Origin: DASZHJ01 sp035517495
Lineage (GTDB): Bacteria; Pseudomonadota; Alphaproteobacteria; ATCC43930; CGMCC-115725
Direction of reading: 5' to 3'
Length of the DNA stretch: 64,000 nt
Assembly (NCBI GenBank): GCA_035517495.1
Contig: DATIYT010000104.1
Coordinates: 62,001-126,000 of the forward strand
Shown here: piece by piece, positions 17,591 to 25,560 of the stretch
How the letters are laid out: the number at the start of each line of letters is the position of its first letter
Position numbering within the stretch: the stretch's first letter is position 1
Made by a program: the position numbers and the translations under genes
The notes under the pieces: generated by a model
Database searches by the model: none
Told to the model about the DNA's origin: nothing
The model's input: only the letters and a program-made list of their open reading frames with translations

Positions 17591-18766
17591 CTAGGCTCGC
17601 TCGACGCACATCGCGATGCCCATCCCGCCGCCGATGCAGAGCGTGGCGAGCCCCTTGCGCGCACCGCGCCGTCCCATTTCGTGCAGCAGGGTCACCAGCA
17701 CGCGCGCGCCCGAGGCGCCGATCGGGTGGCCGATCGCGATCGCGCCACCGTTGACGTTGACCTTTTCGGGATTGAAGCCCAGCTCTTTGTTGACCGCACA
17801 GGCTTGCGCAGCGAACGCCTCGTTCGCCTCGATCAGGTCGATATCCCCGACGCTCCACCCCGCGCGTTTCAGCGCGAGCTTGCTGGCGGGGATCGGCCCG
17901 GTTCCCATCACCGCGGGATCGACGCCGGCGGTCGCCCACGAGACGATGCGCGCCAAGGGCTTGACCCCGCGCCGGCGCGCCGCATCGGCGCTCATCAGCA
18001 CGACCGCCGCGGCGCCGTCATTGATGCCGGAGGCGTTGCCCGCCGTCACGGTGCCGTTCTTGTCGAAGGCCGGGCGCAGCTTCGAGAGCGCCTCCATGGT
18101 GGTGCCGTGCTTCGGATATTCATCGTTCTCCACGACCACATCGCCCTTGCGGGTCGCAATCTTCACCGCGACGATCTCGTCCTTGAAGCGGCCGGCCTTT
18201 TGCGCCGCCTCGGCGCGCGCCTGCGAGCGCTGGGCCAATTCGTCCTGTTGCTGCCGCGTAATCTGCCAACGCTGCGCCACGTTCTCGGCGGTGTTGCCCA
18301 TGTGGTAGCCGTTGAACGCATCCCAAAGCCCGTCGCGGATCATGGTATCGACCAGCTCGGCGTCGCCCATCTTGACGCCGTTGCGCAGGTGCATGCAGTG
18401 TGGTGCTTGGCTCATGCTCTCCTGCCCGCCCGCGACCACGACCTCGCTGTCGCCGACGCGGATCGCCTGATAGCCGAGCGCCACCGTGCGAAGCCCCGAG
18501 CCGCAGAGCTGATTGATCCCATAGGCCGTGACCTCGTAGGGGATGCCGGCACCGACCGCCGCTTGCCGCGCCGGGTTCTGTCCTTCGCCCGCCGCCAGTA
18601 TCTGGCCCATGATGACCTCGGTAACCTCTTTGGGCTCGACGCCCGCGCGCCGCATCGCCTCGGCGATTGCCGCCTGGCCGAGCACATGGGCGGGCAGGCT
18701 GCTCAGACTGCCGTTGAAAGAGCCGACGGGGGTGCGCGCCGCACTCGCGATCACAACCTCGGTCAT
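17591..18766 (-). CDS. phaA: Acetyl-CoA C-acetyltransferase
   Basis: The 391-residue thiolase condenses two acetyl-CoA for polyhydroxybutyrate synthesis. NQLCGSGLRTV has the acyl-accepting Cys, GHPIGASGARVLV the catalytic His, and GGMGIAMCVE the C-terminal Cys. The ATG at 18766 has an excellent AGGAGG site 7 nt upstream; the frame to 18835 is not needed. It is followed by phaB. Of the window's genes it has one of the clearest translation signals. Confidence 0.95.
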   Translation of the reverse strand: MTEVVIASAARTPVGSFNGSLSSLPAHVLGQAAIAEAMRRAGVEPKEVTEVIMGQILAAGEGQNPARQAAVGAGIPYEVTAYGINQLCGSGLRTVALGYQAIRVGDSEVVVAGGQESMSQAPHCMHLRNGVKMGDAELVDTMIRDGLWDAFNGYHMGNTAENVAQRWQITRQQQDELAQRSQARAEAAQKAGRFKDEIVAVKIATRKGDVVVENDEYPKHGTTMEALSKLRPAFDKNGTVTAGNASGINDGAAAVVLMSADAARRRGVKPLARIVSWATAGVDPAVMGTGPIPASKLALKRAGWSVGDIDLIEANEAFAAQACAVNKELGFNPEKVNVNGGAIAIGHPIGASGARVLVTLLHEMGRRGARKGLATLCIGGGMGIAMCVERA

Positions 18767-18896
18767 CGAATTTTCCTCCTGAATTGCCAATGGCAGACGC
18801 GACCCCGCGGATCGAGGTGCGATACCGCATCGCAAAAATGTAGGTACTCGGCAGGCGGCGGTCCAGGCGCGATATTTGTACGCATGCCGCGTATAA

Positions 18897-20183
18897 TCAA
18901 CGTCGCGCGCGCTGCCTGCGTTGCGCCTTCGGCTTCAACCTGCGCGCTGCTTTGCTCCGCGGACGCAACAGCCACTGGCTGAGCGGCCCCCAAACCAGGC
19001 TTGGCGCCTCCTTGGAAACCACCATCCCGATATGGCCGAGAGCCGGCGCCAGCAGTTCCGCGCCCTCGATCCGTTCGGCGAGCGCGCGAGCCGAGCCCGG
19101 GGGCACGATCCGGTCCTGAGCCGGTACCACCACCAGCGCCGGCAGCGCGAGCGCTTCGGGAAGGATCGCGCGCTCGGCAACGCGCCAGGTGCCCAACGCC
19201 GTGGCATTCGTACCGTACCACTCGCCGAGACAATCAAGCGCCACCGGAAGCGACAGCGGCACGCCATCATTGAGCCAATCCTCGAGCGCGACGAACTCGC
19301 GTGCTGCCGGGCTAACGGGGTCGAATGCCGCAAAGCGCGCAAACTTGCGCAGCGCCAGCAGCGGGTCGAGTGCGGCGAACAAAGTCTGCAGCACGTCGAC
19401 GGGCAGTTCACCAATCCCTCGAAACGCGTGCCCGAGCTGGGGTGCGAGCGCGCCCAGCAGACGCCCCTGCTCGGGGCGCTCCGCGTGGAAGTCCCAGGGT
19501 GTCGCGAGCAGCGCCAGCGCACGAATCTCGCTCGCACGGCGCAGCGCAAGCGCGAGCGCGAGGTTTCCACCCATGCAATATCCGATCACCGCGACCGGGC
19601 TTTCCGCCATCGCCACCGCATGATCGAGTGCCCGTTCGAGGCGGCCCGCCACGTAGTCTGTCAGGTCGAAGGCGCGTTCGATCGCTCCGGGCTCACCCCA
19701 ATCCAGCAGCAATGGCCGCAGCCCCTGCGCCGCCAAATACCGCAGCAGGCTTTTTTCCTTCATCAGGTCGAGAATGTAGCTGCGGTTGATCAGCGAAGGG
19801 ATTACCAGCACCGCCGCACCACCGGTTTTGACGCCATAGTCGAGAAGGCGGGACGACCCCTCGCACCAGACCATCGGAGGATCGGCCAGGTCGCGGCGAT
19901 AGGGGTGGTTGCGGTAGCGCTCGATCCCGACGATCAGATCTTGGGCACGCTCGCCAACCTCGGCCGCGACCGCGCGTGCCAGACCCTTAAGCTCGACGCC
20001 TGCGAGACTTCTTTCGAGCTCCGCGCCGCGTGCTTTTAGTTCCGGCCTCCAGGCGAGCAATCCTCGCTTCAAGAGCGGCAACATGGCTTGCGAGCTCGCG
20101 AAGGCGGAGATCGCCGCCGTCAGGTGCAGCGGCAGCGGGCGCGGTCCGATGCGAGGCGTGATCGTGCTCACCGGCGGGTGCAC
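18897..20183 (-). CDS. PhaC-like poly(3-hydroxyalkanoate) synthase
   Basis: A 428-residue alpha/beta hydrolase of the PHA synthase family. The lipase-like box is GYCMGG, with the catalytic Cys at about residue 203, the Asp in PAQDRIVPPG and the His in LGHIGMVV. The N-terminus GPRPLPLHLTAAISAF and HPYRRDLADPP are shared by an alphaproteobacterial subgroup shorter than class I synthases (about 590 residues). The start is a GTG at 20183 or 20171. The first 185-197 nt overlap, in another frame, the coiled-coil gene upstream. The C-terminal 20 residues are strongly basic. Whether it makes polymer or acts as a thioesterase-like variant is open. Confidence 0.8.
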   Translation of the reverse strand: MHPPVSTITPRIGPRPLPLHLTAAISAFASSQAMLPLLKRGLLAWRPELKARGAELERSLAGVELKGLARAVAAEVGERAQDLIVGIERYRNHPYRRDLADPPMVWCEGSSRLLDYGVKTGGAAVLVIPSLINRSYILDLMKEKSLLRYLAAQGLRPLLLDWGEPGAIERAFDLTDYVAGRLERALDHAVAMAESPVAVIGYCMGGNLALALALRRASEIRALALLATPWDFHAERPEQGRLLGALAPQLGHAFRGIGELPVDVLQTLFAALDPLLALRKFARFAAFDPVSPAAREFVALEDWLNDGVPLSLPVALDCLGEWYGTNATALGTWRVAERAILPEALALPALVVVPAQDRIVPPGSARALAERIEGAELLAPALGHIGMVVSKEAPSLVWGPLSQWLLRPRSKAARRLKPKAQRRQRARR

Positions 20184-20331
20184 CTTGCCAATTCGGCGGC
20201 GAGAATGCCGCGAGCATCCGAGCCAAGCCCTCTGCCAGCTCCGGATGAGCCACGAGCGCGATCAATTGATCCTGCCACAGATCCACATAGCGCTTGGCGA
20301 GAGAAGCGAGATCGGGCGGGTCCGCCACCAT
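19987..20331 (-). CDS. PhaE/phasin-like coiled-coil partner of PhaC
   Basis: A 114-residue frame begins 100 bp from the divergent phaR. Residues 5-45 are helical (LASLAKRYVDLWQDQLIALV, then PELAEGLARMLAAF), followed by a linker, a heptad coiled coil (LRELASHVAALEARIARLEA) and a very basic tail. This layout resembles short PhaE subunits and PhaM/PhaF-type partners that sit on PHA synthases or granules. Its 3' half (19987-20183) is read in a different frame by the synthase gene. The role is inferred from position and shape; a match to a named family is not claimed. Confidence 0.6.
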   Translation of the reverse strand: MVADPPDLASLAKRYVDLWQDQLIALVAHPELAEGLARMLAAFSPPNWQGAPAGEHDHASHRTAPAAAAPDGGDLRLRELASHVAALEARIARLEAGTKSTRRGARKKSRRRRA

Positions 20332-20411
20332 CTGTCAAGTATACCGGCGAACCTCCGATACTGGCTAGTTTTGCGCCGCAACGCCGACCAGCATATTCAT
20401 GCAAAAGCTGC

Positions 20412-20432
20412 TATGCTTGTTTATCGAGCATA
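20412..20432. promoter_or_regulatory. Inverted repeat upstream of phaR
   Basis: TATGCT (20412-20417) and AGCATA (20427-20432) form a perfect inverted repeat with 9-nt spacing, ending right at the first possible ATG of phaR, in the 100-bp divergent region to the synthase operon. PhaR repressors commonly regulate their own gene and phasin genes; this is a candidate operator (inference). Confidence 0.4.
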
Positions 20433-20447
20433 ATGGGACGGCCGGCC

Positions 20448-21065
20448 ATGGCAGAGCAGCAAGCGACATCGGAACGAGGCGGCGGAGAGGCTCAGGCGGC
20501 GCCGATCGTCATCAAGAAATACGCCAATCGGCGGCTCTACAACACCGCCACCAGCAGCTATGTGACGCTCGACGACCTCTCGCAGATGGTGAAGGCGGGC
20601 AGCGAGTTCGTGGTTTACGACGCCAAGAGCAGCGAGGACATCACGCGCGCGGTGCTGACGCAGATCATCGTCGAGGAGGAGCAGAAGGGACAGAACCTGC
20701 TCCCGATCAGCTTCCTGCGACAGTTGATCAGCCTTTACGGCGACAGCATGCAATGGCTGGTGCCGCGCTACCTCGAGCAGGCGATGGCGGCATTCGCGCG
20801 CAACCAAGAGCAGATGCGCCAGAACCTGCAACAGACTTTCGGCGGCCTGTTCCCGTTCGGCAACCTTGAAGAGATGGGAAAGCAGAACCTGGCGCTTTTC
20901 GAGCAGGCGATGAAGATGTTCTCTCCCTTCCCCGCGACACCAGGCGAGGCAGGCGCCAAGAGCGCGGAAAAATCGCCGCGCGAGGGCCAGATCGGCGACC
21001 TCAACGAGCGCATCAATGCGCTGCAAAAGCAGGTCGAGGAGCTGACGAAAAACCGGAAGGAATAA
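20448..21065 (+). CDS. phaR: Polyhydroxyalkanoate synthesis repressor PhaR
   Basis: The 205-residue protein has the diagnostic PhaR DNA-binding region VIKKYANRRLYNTATSSYVT at residues 20-40 and LDDLSQMVKAGSEFVVYDAK, then the PHB-accumulation domain (DITRAVLTQIIVEEEQKG, LPISFLRQLISLYGDSMQWL, PRYLEQAM). A C-terminal coiled coil (LNERINALQKQVEELTKN) ends it. PhaR binds polymer and represses phasin and synthase genes. ATG 20448 is preferred; ATG 20433 in the same frame is possible. It is divergent from the phaE-like/phaC operon. Confidence 0.92.
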   Translation: MAEQQATSERGGGEAQAAPIVIKKYANRRLYNTATSSYVTLDDLSQMVKAGSEFVVYDAKSSEDITRAVLTQIIVEEEQKGQNLLPISFLRQLISLYGDSMQWLVPRYLEQAMAAFARNQEQMRQNLQQTFGGLFPFGNLEEMGKQNLALFEQAMKMFSPFPATPGEAGAKSAEKSPREGQIGDLNERINALQKQVEELTKNRKE

Positions 21066-21139
21066 CCTCGCGGCTCCGGGTTTCCCGGACGACAGGCGTC
21101 GAAGAGCGGTTAAACCTACGCCAAGGTCGGCATTCTCAT

Positions 21140-21463
21140 TCAGCGAAAACCGCCATGTTCGGCAAGGCCCGCTGCATCCCGTGCGGCATGCAATACGCGG
21201 ATGATGACCACCGCATCCGCGAGCACCCGATAGTAGATTGCATAGCTGCCGTGGAAGGTTACGCGCAAGCCTGGAGCCAGTTGCCTTCTATCCGCCCCCG
21301 CCAACGGGAACCGGCACACCGGTTCCATCGCAACCTCGATCGCTCGCACGAAACGAGTTGCAATCGTCTCAGATCCCTCGCCTGCCAGATAGCCCCAGAT
21401 CTCCGCGAGATCGGCCTCCGCCGCGTCGGTTATCCGGAGGCGGAGCGGCGGCGACCGAATAAT
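21140..21463 (-). CDS. parE: ParE/RelE-type toxin with non-canonical start
   Basis: The frame encodes a ParE-like toxin: LRITDAAEADLAEIWGYLAG at its beginning, GLRVTFHGSYAIYYRV in the middle, and VVIIRVLHAARD near the end. It stays open from 21475 to 21140, but the family N-terminus lies upstream of the first ATG/GTG (GTG 21349). No ATG, GTG or TTG is present between the TGA at 21476-21478 and the DAAEAD region, so an ATT (21463 or 21460) or ATA start is inferred. The gene overlaps parD by about 30 nt, suggesting coupled synthesis. Alternatively the toxin is truncated and inactive. Confidence 0.7.
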   Translation of the reverse strand: MIRSPPLRLRITDAAEADLAEIWGYLAGEGSETIATRFVRAIEVAMEPVCRFPLAGADRRQLAPGLRVTFHGSYAIYYRVLADAVVIIRVLHAARDAAGLAEHGGFR

Positions 21464-21720
21464 TTCTTCCCCCGATCAATGATTCGCTTGGCAGCAAAAT
21501 CCCTCTCGCGTCCCTTGGTTAGATCGGAGAGCCCCTTGTCGATATCGGCTTTGAGCGTCGCCAGATCGCGAAGCCGAAGCGCGCGCTTGGTCTCCCAGTC
21601 GCGTAGCGCCTCGCGCACGACTTCGCTGGACGACGCGTAGTCACCTTCCGCCACCGCCTCTTTCACGAGGGCGGCCATATCGGATGGCAATGTGATCGTT
21701 ATCCGCTCGATCCCGGCCAC
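21430..21720 (-). CDS. parD: ParD/CopG-family antitoxin
   Basis: The 96-residue protein opens with a ribbon-helix-helix domain (GIERITITLPSDMAALVK, ASSSEVVREALRDW), as in ParD antitoxins, and has a basic helical C-terminal half that should bind ParE. The GTG at 21720 puts the start at the usual family position with AGAGA upstream; an in-frame ATG at 21756 is possible. Two direct GATGCAT repeats (21763-21769, 21777-21783) lie just upstream and could be the autoregulatory operator (inference). It precedes and overlaps parE. Confidence 0.82.
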   Translation of the reverse strand: MAGIERITITLPSDMAALVKEAVAEGDYASSSEVVREALRDWETKRALRLRDLATLKADIDKGLSDLTKGRERDFAAKRIIDRGKKLFGRRRSASG

Positions 21721-21871
21721 GGCTGATCTCTCAACGTATAGAGCATACTTAATCATACTATTGATGCATCCGCAACGATGCATATTGCAAGCGCAACGCT
21801 TGGCGGGAGCCGATGGAAAGCCTTGCCTGAGAACGGAGCCTTGCGCGCCTGAAAAGCGCGGGCCTTGGGGA

Positions 21872-23593
21872 TCACGACGCCGCGGCGCCCGCGACCTTGA
21901 TCTCGCTCGCAAAATCGCGCGCCGCCGCGCGCTGCAACCAGGGCTTCTCGACGCTCGGGCGGCCGAAATAATACCCCTGCAGGAAGCGCACGCCCTCGCG
22001 GCGCAGGATCGCCGCCTCGGTCGCGTTCTCGACGCACTCCGCCACCGTCACCAACCCAAACCCGGTCGCGAGACCGACGAGGTGGCGCAGGAAGACTTGG
22101 TTGTCGTAGCTGTCGGTGAGCCGGCGCACGAAGGCGCCGTCGATCTTCACGATATCGACGGGCAGCACTTGCAGGTGCCCGAGCGAGGTAAAGCCGGCGC
22201 CGAAATCGTCAAGCGCGACGCGACAGCCGAGTTCCTTGAGCGCCCGCACGAAGCGCGCCGATTCCTCCACGTCGTGGAGCGCCGCCGTCTCGGTGATCTC
22301 GACGATGAGGCGGCGTGCAACCTCCGGCTTGTCCTTGAGGAGCGACGTGATGAGGCGGAGCCACGCGCGGTCGGCCGCGGTGAAGGCGGAGATGTTGAAG
22401 CCGAGCGTGACGCCGGGGTTGCGCTCGACCTCGCGCACGGCGAGTTCCAGGACGTAGCGGTCGATCAAGCGAATAAATCCGAGCTGCTCTATGACTGGCA
22501 CGAAGGCGCTCGCCGGCACGATGCTGCCGTCTTCGTCCATCATCCGCAGCAGGCATTCATGGTATTCAACGCTGCTGCCGCCGCCGTCGACCACGGGCTG
22601 ATAGGCAAAGACCAAGCGGTTCGACTTGAGCGCGTTGTGCACCTTTTCGCCCAAGGCCATGTCGATCCGATGCTGGCGCCGGTGACCTTCCACCAGGCGG
22701 TAGGGAATGAAGCAATCGCGACCGGCACGTTTCGCCTCGGCAAGCGCCGTCTCCGCGCGCGTCATCACCTCGTAAGCGGTCTTGGCTTGGTCCGGGAAGC
22801 TCGCACCGCCGATCGAGACCGTGGCATAGACCGGACCGACCCGGGTCGCGACCGGCACCTGTCCCACCAGAGCGATGATCTTTTCCGCGGCCGCCGTAAC
22901 CCCGCCCTCAAGCGAATGGCTGAGGACGATTCCAAAACGATTGCCGCCGACGCGGCCAATCAGGTCGCTCTGGCGGACGTAACGATCGAGCCGACGGGCG
23001 ATCTCGACGATGATTTGGTCTGCGACCTCGTAGCCGAAGGCGTCGTTGATGGCACTGAGCCGGTCGATATCGACCGCGAGATAGGCGCCGGGCAGGCCGG
23101 AGCGGAGACTCACAGCCAGAACTTGATCCATCGCCTGCTTGAGACGGCCCCTATTGAAATGTCCAGTCAGCTCGTCGTAGTTGGCGAGCTGTTCCAGGCG
23201 CTGCTCTGCAACCTTGCGATCGGTGATCCGGCGCATTACGCCGACCACGCGCCTCAGTCGGCCATTGGTGTCGAATTCCGCGCTGCCGCGGTCCTGGACC
23301 CATATCACCTGGCCGTCTTCAGCCACGAGGCGGTACTCGCATTCCAGGGGTTCCCCGCGCACCACATGGCCTTCAAGCCGGCTTTCGCGCGCATCGCGAT
23401 CTTCGGGATGAACACGTGCCGCAAGCGCCCGCCCGGTTGCAAGCGTGCCGGGGTCTGTCACCCCGAGGTCGCGAGGCGGGGCGCCGTGCCAGCGCAGGCT
23501 GTCACTGGCGAGGTCCCAGACGTAAGCATGATCTCCGGCGCCTTCGAGCGCGGCGAGGACATGCCTCAGTACCGAACGACGATCCGACGACAT
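21872..23593 (-). CDS. PAS-GGDEF-EAL cyclic-di-GMP signalling protein
   Basis: The 573-residue protein has a PAS domain with PAC tail (residues 10-130, ending RRITDRKVAEQRL), a diguanylate-cyclase-like domain (about 135-300) and an EAL phosphodiesterase domain (about 315-560). The GGDEF signature is degenerate (GGNRF, 216-220), so cyclase activity is unlikely. The EAL residues look intact: ECLLR (346-350), NISAF, ITETA, LDDFGAGFTS (462-471), KIDGAF and AECVEN. It likely degrades c-di-GMP under PAS control. No membrane helices are seen. Confidence 0.88.
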   Translation of the reverse strand: MSSDRRSVLRHVLAALEGAGDHAYVWDLASDSLRWHGAPPRDLGVTDPGTLATGRALAARVHPEDRDARESRLEGHVVRGEPLECEYRLVAEDGQVIWVQDRGSAEFDTNGRLRRVVGVMRRITDRKVAEQRLEQLANYDELTGHFNRGRLKQAMDQVLAVSLRSGLPGAYLAVDIDRLSAINDAFGYEVADQIIVEIARRLDRYVRQSDLIGRVGGNRFGIVLSHSLEGGVTAAAEKIIALVGQVPVATRVGPVYATVSIGGASFPDQAKTAYEVMTRAETALAEAKRAGRDCFIPYRLVEGHRRQHRIDMALGEKVHNALKSNRLVFAYQPVVDGGGSSVEYHECLLRMMDEDGSIVPASAFVPVIEQLGFIRLIDRYVLELAVREVERNPGVTLGFNISAFTAADRAWLRLITSLLKDKPEVARRLIVEITETAALHDVEESARFVRALKELGCRVALDDFGAGFTSLGHLQVLPVDIVKIDGAFVRRLTDSYDNQVFLRHLVGLATGFGLVTVAECVENATEAAILRREGVRFLQGYYFGRPSVEKPWLQRAAARDFASEIKVAGAAAS

Positions 23594-23846
23594 GAGGAAC
23601 AGGGCACCGACGTTATTCTAGCGAGAGTGAAGGGTGCCTTCTGCCCCCGACCGACGCAGACTAGCGGCGGAGCCGTTTAGGAAGCCTTAAGAGCCGCTAT
23701 TTCTCCCATGCGCTGTCAGCGCTTCGCGCGGCGGTCATTCAGGCCTGAAGATTTCCTGCAACAGGTTGATATTTCTGGATCTTAAGGACGGTACTCGTCG
23801 CTTTCCCTGCCCCCGGCGGGTCGCCCCAAATGGTAAAGCCGTGGGA

Positions 23847-24647
23847 TCAGTTTGGAGTATGTGCCTTGAGAAACGGCAGAACCGCGGCATTGAACTCTCG
23901 CGGCACAACCTGCGTGAAGCAATGCCCACCCTGCGGGAATATCTTGACCTCTGCGCCAGGGATTAGGCGCGCCAGCTCCTCTGAAAAATACGGCGGGGTG
24001 ATAACGTCGTCCTGGGCGGCCACCACGAGAACGGGCGTGCGGATGCGCCCAAGCTCGGTGCTGCGATCGAAGGCCAGGATCGCGTCGATCCGGCTCGTGA
24101 CAATTTCGGGTGCGGAAAATGTCGCGAGGTTTTGCGCCTCGAGCTGACGCAGCTTCTCGTTGTTTTGCGCTACCCAGAACGCCGGGTAGAGAAAAAGCGT
24201 CGAGGCCTGCAGGTAAGACCCCGGGCCGAGACGATTAAGAATTTCCTTGCGCAAGGTGAAGAGCCGGCGGAAATACGCATCAGCTTTGGTCCAGCTCGCT
24301 GAAATCACGGCGCTCGCGAGTCTTTCGGGGTGCTCGATCGCAAGAATTTGAGCGATTGCGCCGCCCGTCGAATGGCCGACCACGTGCGCCTTGGCAATCC
24401 CAAGCGCGTCCATGAGCCCCACGACATCGGCCGCGAGCCGCTCCACAGTATAGGAGATTCGGCTGTGATCGCTCTGCCCGATCCCCCGCTGATCGTGGAG
24501 GATCACCTCGAATTCCTTGGCGAAAGCCGGAGTTTGCTCGCGCCAGAACGCCCCGTAGCCGCCGAGCCCGGTTATGAACATCACCGGAAAACCGGAGCCG
24601 TACCGCTCGTAGTATAGCTGGCAATCGCCAATCGAGATTCGCGGCAT
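23847..24647 (-). CDS. Alpha/beta-fold hydrolase
   Basis: The 266-residue protein has the order HDQRGIGQSDHSR, nucleophile elbow GHSTGGAIAQ, acid in VAAQDDVITP and the catalytic His in GGHCFTQV. The N-terminus LYYERYGSGFPVMFITGLGG gives the oxyanion region. This is the pattern of esterases and 3-oxoadipate enol-lactonase-like enzymes; the substrate is unknown. A divergent XRE gene lies about 300 bp away. Confidence 0.85.
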   Translation of the reverse strand: MPRISIGDCQLYYERYGSGFPVMFITGLGGYGAFWREQTPAFAKEFEVILHDQRGIGQSDHSRISYTVERLAADVVGLMDALGIAKAHVVGHSTGGAIAQILAIEHPERLASAVISASWTKADAYFRRLFTLRKEILNRLGPGSYLQASTLFLYPAFWVAQNNEKLRQLEAQNLATFSAPEIVTSRIDAILAFDRSTELGRIRTPVLVVAAQDDVITPPYFSEELARLIPGAEVKIFPQGGHCFTQVVPREFNAAVLPFLKAHTPN

Positions 24648-24943
24648 TCGGTGGTGCGTCCCTGGTTATCCGGTCCGCGGTCGTTATCATCAGGGCGGCG
24701 CACCTGTCAAACGTAGGTGCAGCGCACCTGCCACGTGCAAGGCGCATTCGAGGCCCTCTGGTTGAAAATCTTGTCGGCCGCCCTAAATGAGCGTGGAAAC
24801 GCGCGCCCAGCAATCGATTGCCGGCGCGCGGGTGATCGAGACCCTTGCTGGGGGGCCCTTCCCCGAAGCTGAGACGAGCGTTCGGGCGGGGAGCTTCGGG
24901 TGCTACGATTCTTTTTCGCACGCAAGGAGCTTAGCGCACGCCC

Positions 24944-25312
24944 ATGACCCAAATGACGACTCGCGTTCAAGACATCGACCGCCACGTAGGCGCACGGATC
25001 CGGGAATCGCGGATCATGCTCGGCCTAACCCAGCAACAGCTCGCCGACCTGATCGGAGTCACCTATCAGCAGGCGCACAAGTACGAACGCGGCATCAACA
25101 GAGTATCCGCGGGACGCCTGTTCCAGATCGCCAAGGCACTGAGCGTCCCTGTCGGCAGCTTCTTCGAGGGTCTGGATGAGCCGCAGAGCCGCGTTCAAAG
25201 CGCACGCGAGAGGATGTGCCTGGAACTCGCGAAGAATTTCGCCCAGATCCCGAATGAGCGATATCAGGAGGCCCTGAGTCAGCTCGCGCGGACCTTGGCA
25301 GCCGAACACTAA
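24944..25312 (+). CDS. XRE-family transcriptional regulator
   Basis: The 122-residue protein has an N-terminal HTH_3 domain (residues 15-72: VGARIRESRIMLGLTQQQLA, LIGVTYQQAHKYERGINRVS, LFQIAKALSVPVGSFFEGL) that is typical of alphaproteobacterial SinR-like regulators. The rest is a helical segment with no enzyme motif. It is read toward the hyf operon, ending 248 bp before it, and is the nearest regulator, but a regulatory link is only a guess. Confidence 0.85.
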   Translation: MTQMTTRVQDIDRHVGARIRESRIMLGLTQQQLADLIGVTYQQAHKYERGINRVSAGRLFQIAKALSVPVGSFFEGLDEPQSRVQSARERMCLELAKNFAQIPNERYQEALSQLARTLAAEH

Positions 25313-25329
25313 GCCGAGCGAGCCGACGC

Positions 25330-25363
25330 CACGCCTCGGTCGACCTGCCAAGACCGGGGCGTG
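25330..25363 (+). terminator. Hairpin downstream of the XRE gene
   Basis: CACGCCTCGGTC (25330-25341) pairs with GACCGGGGCGTG (25352-25363) with a single G-T wobble and a 10-nt loop. There is no T tract after the stem, so termination is plausible but weak. It separates the XRE gene from the hyf operon. Confidence 0.45.
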
Positions 25364-25560
25364 TGATTGGGTCGTTACAAATCGCCGCAGCCAGTTTGCT
25401 TGCGGCGCGTGAAGCGGCTGTTACAATCCTGACACGAGTCGTATCGGCCGCAGATCGCCGCCAAGCGACGCGGCGCGCCGCGAGCGAGTCTGTCGCCGGG
25501 GGCGCGGAGTTCTGAACCGAGGCCCGCGCGTGACGTGTCCGCTCGCCCAAACATGCCCGC

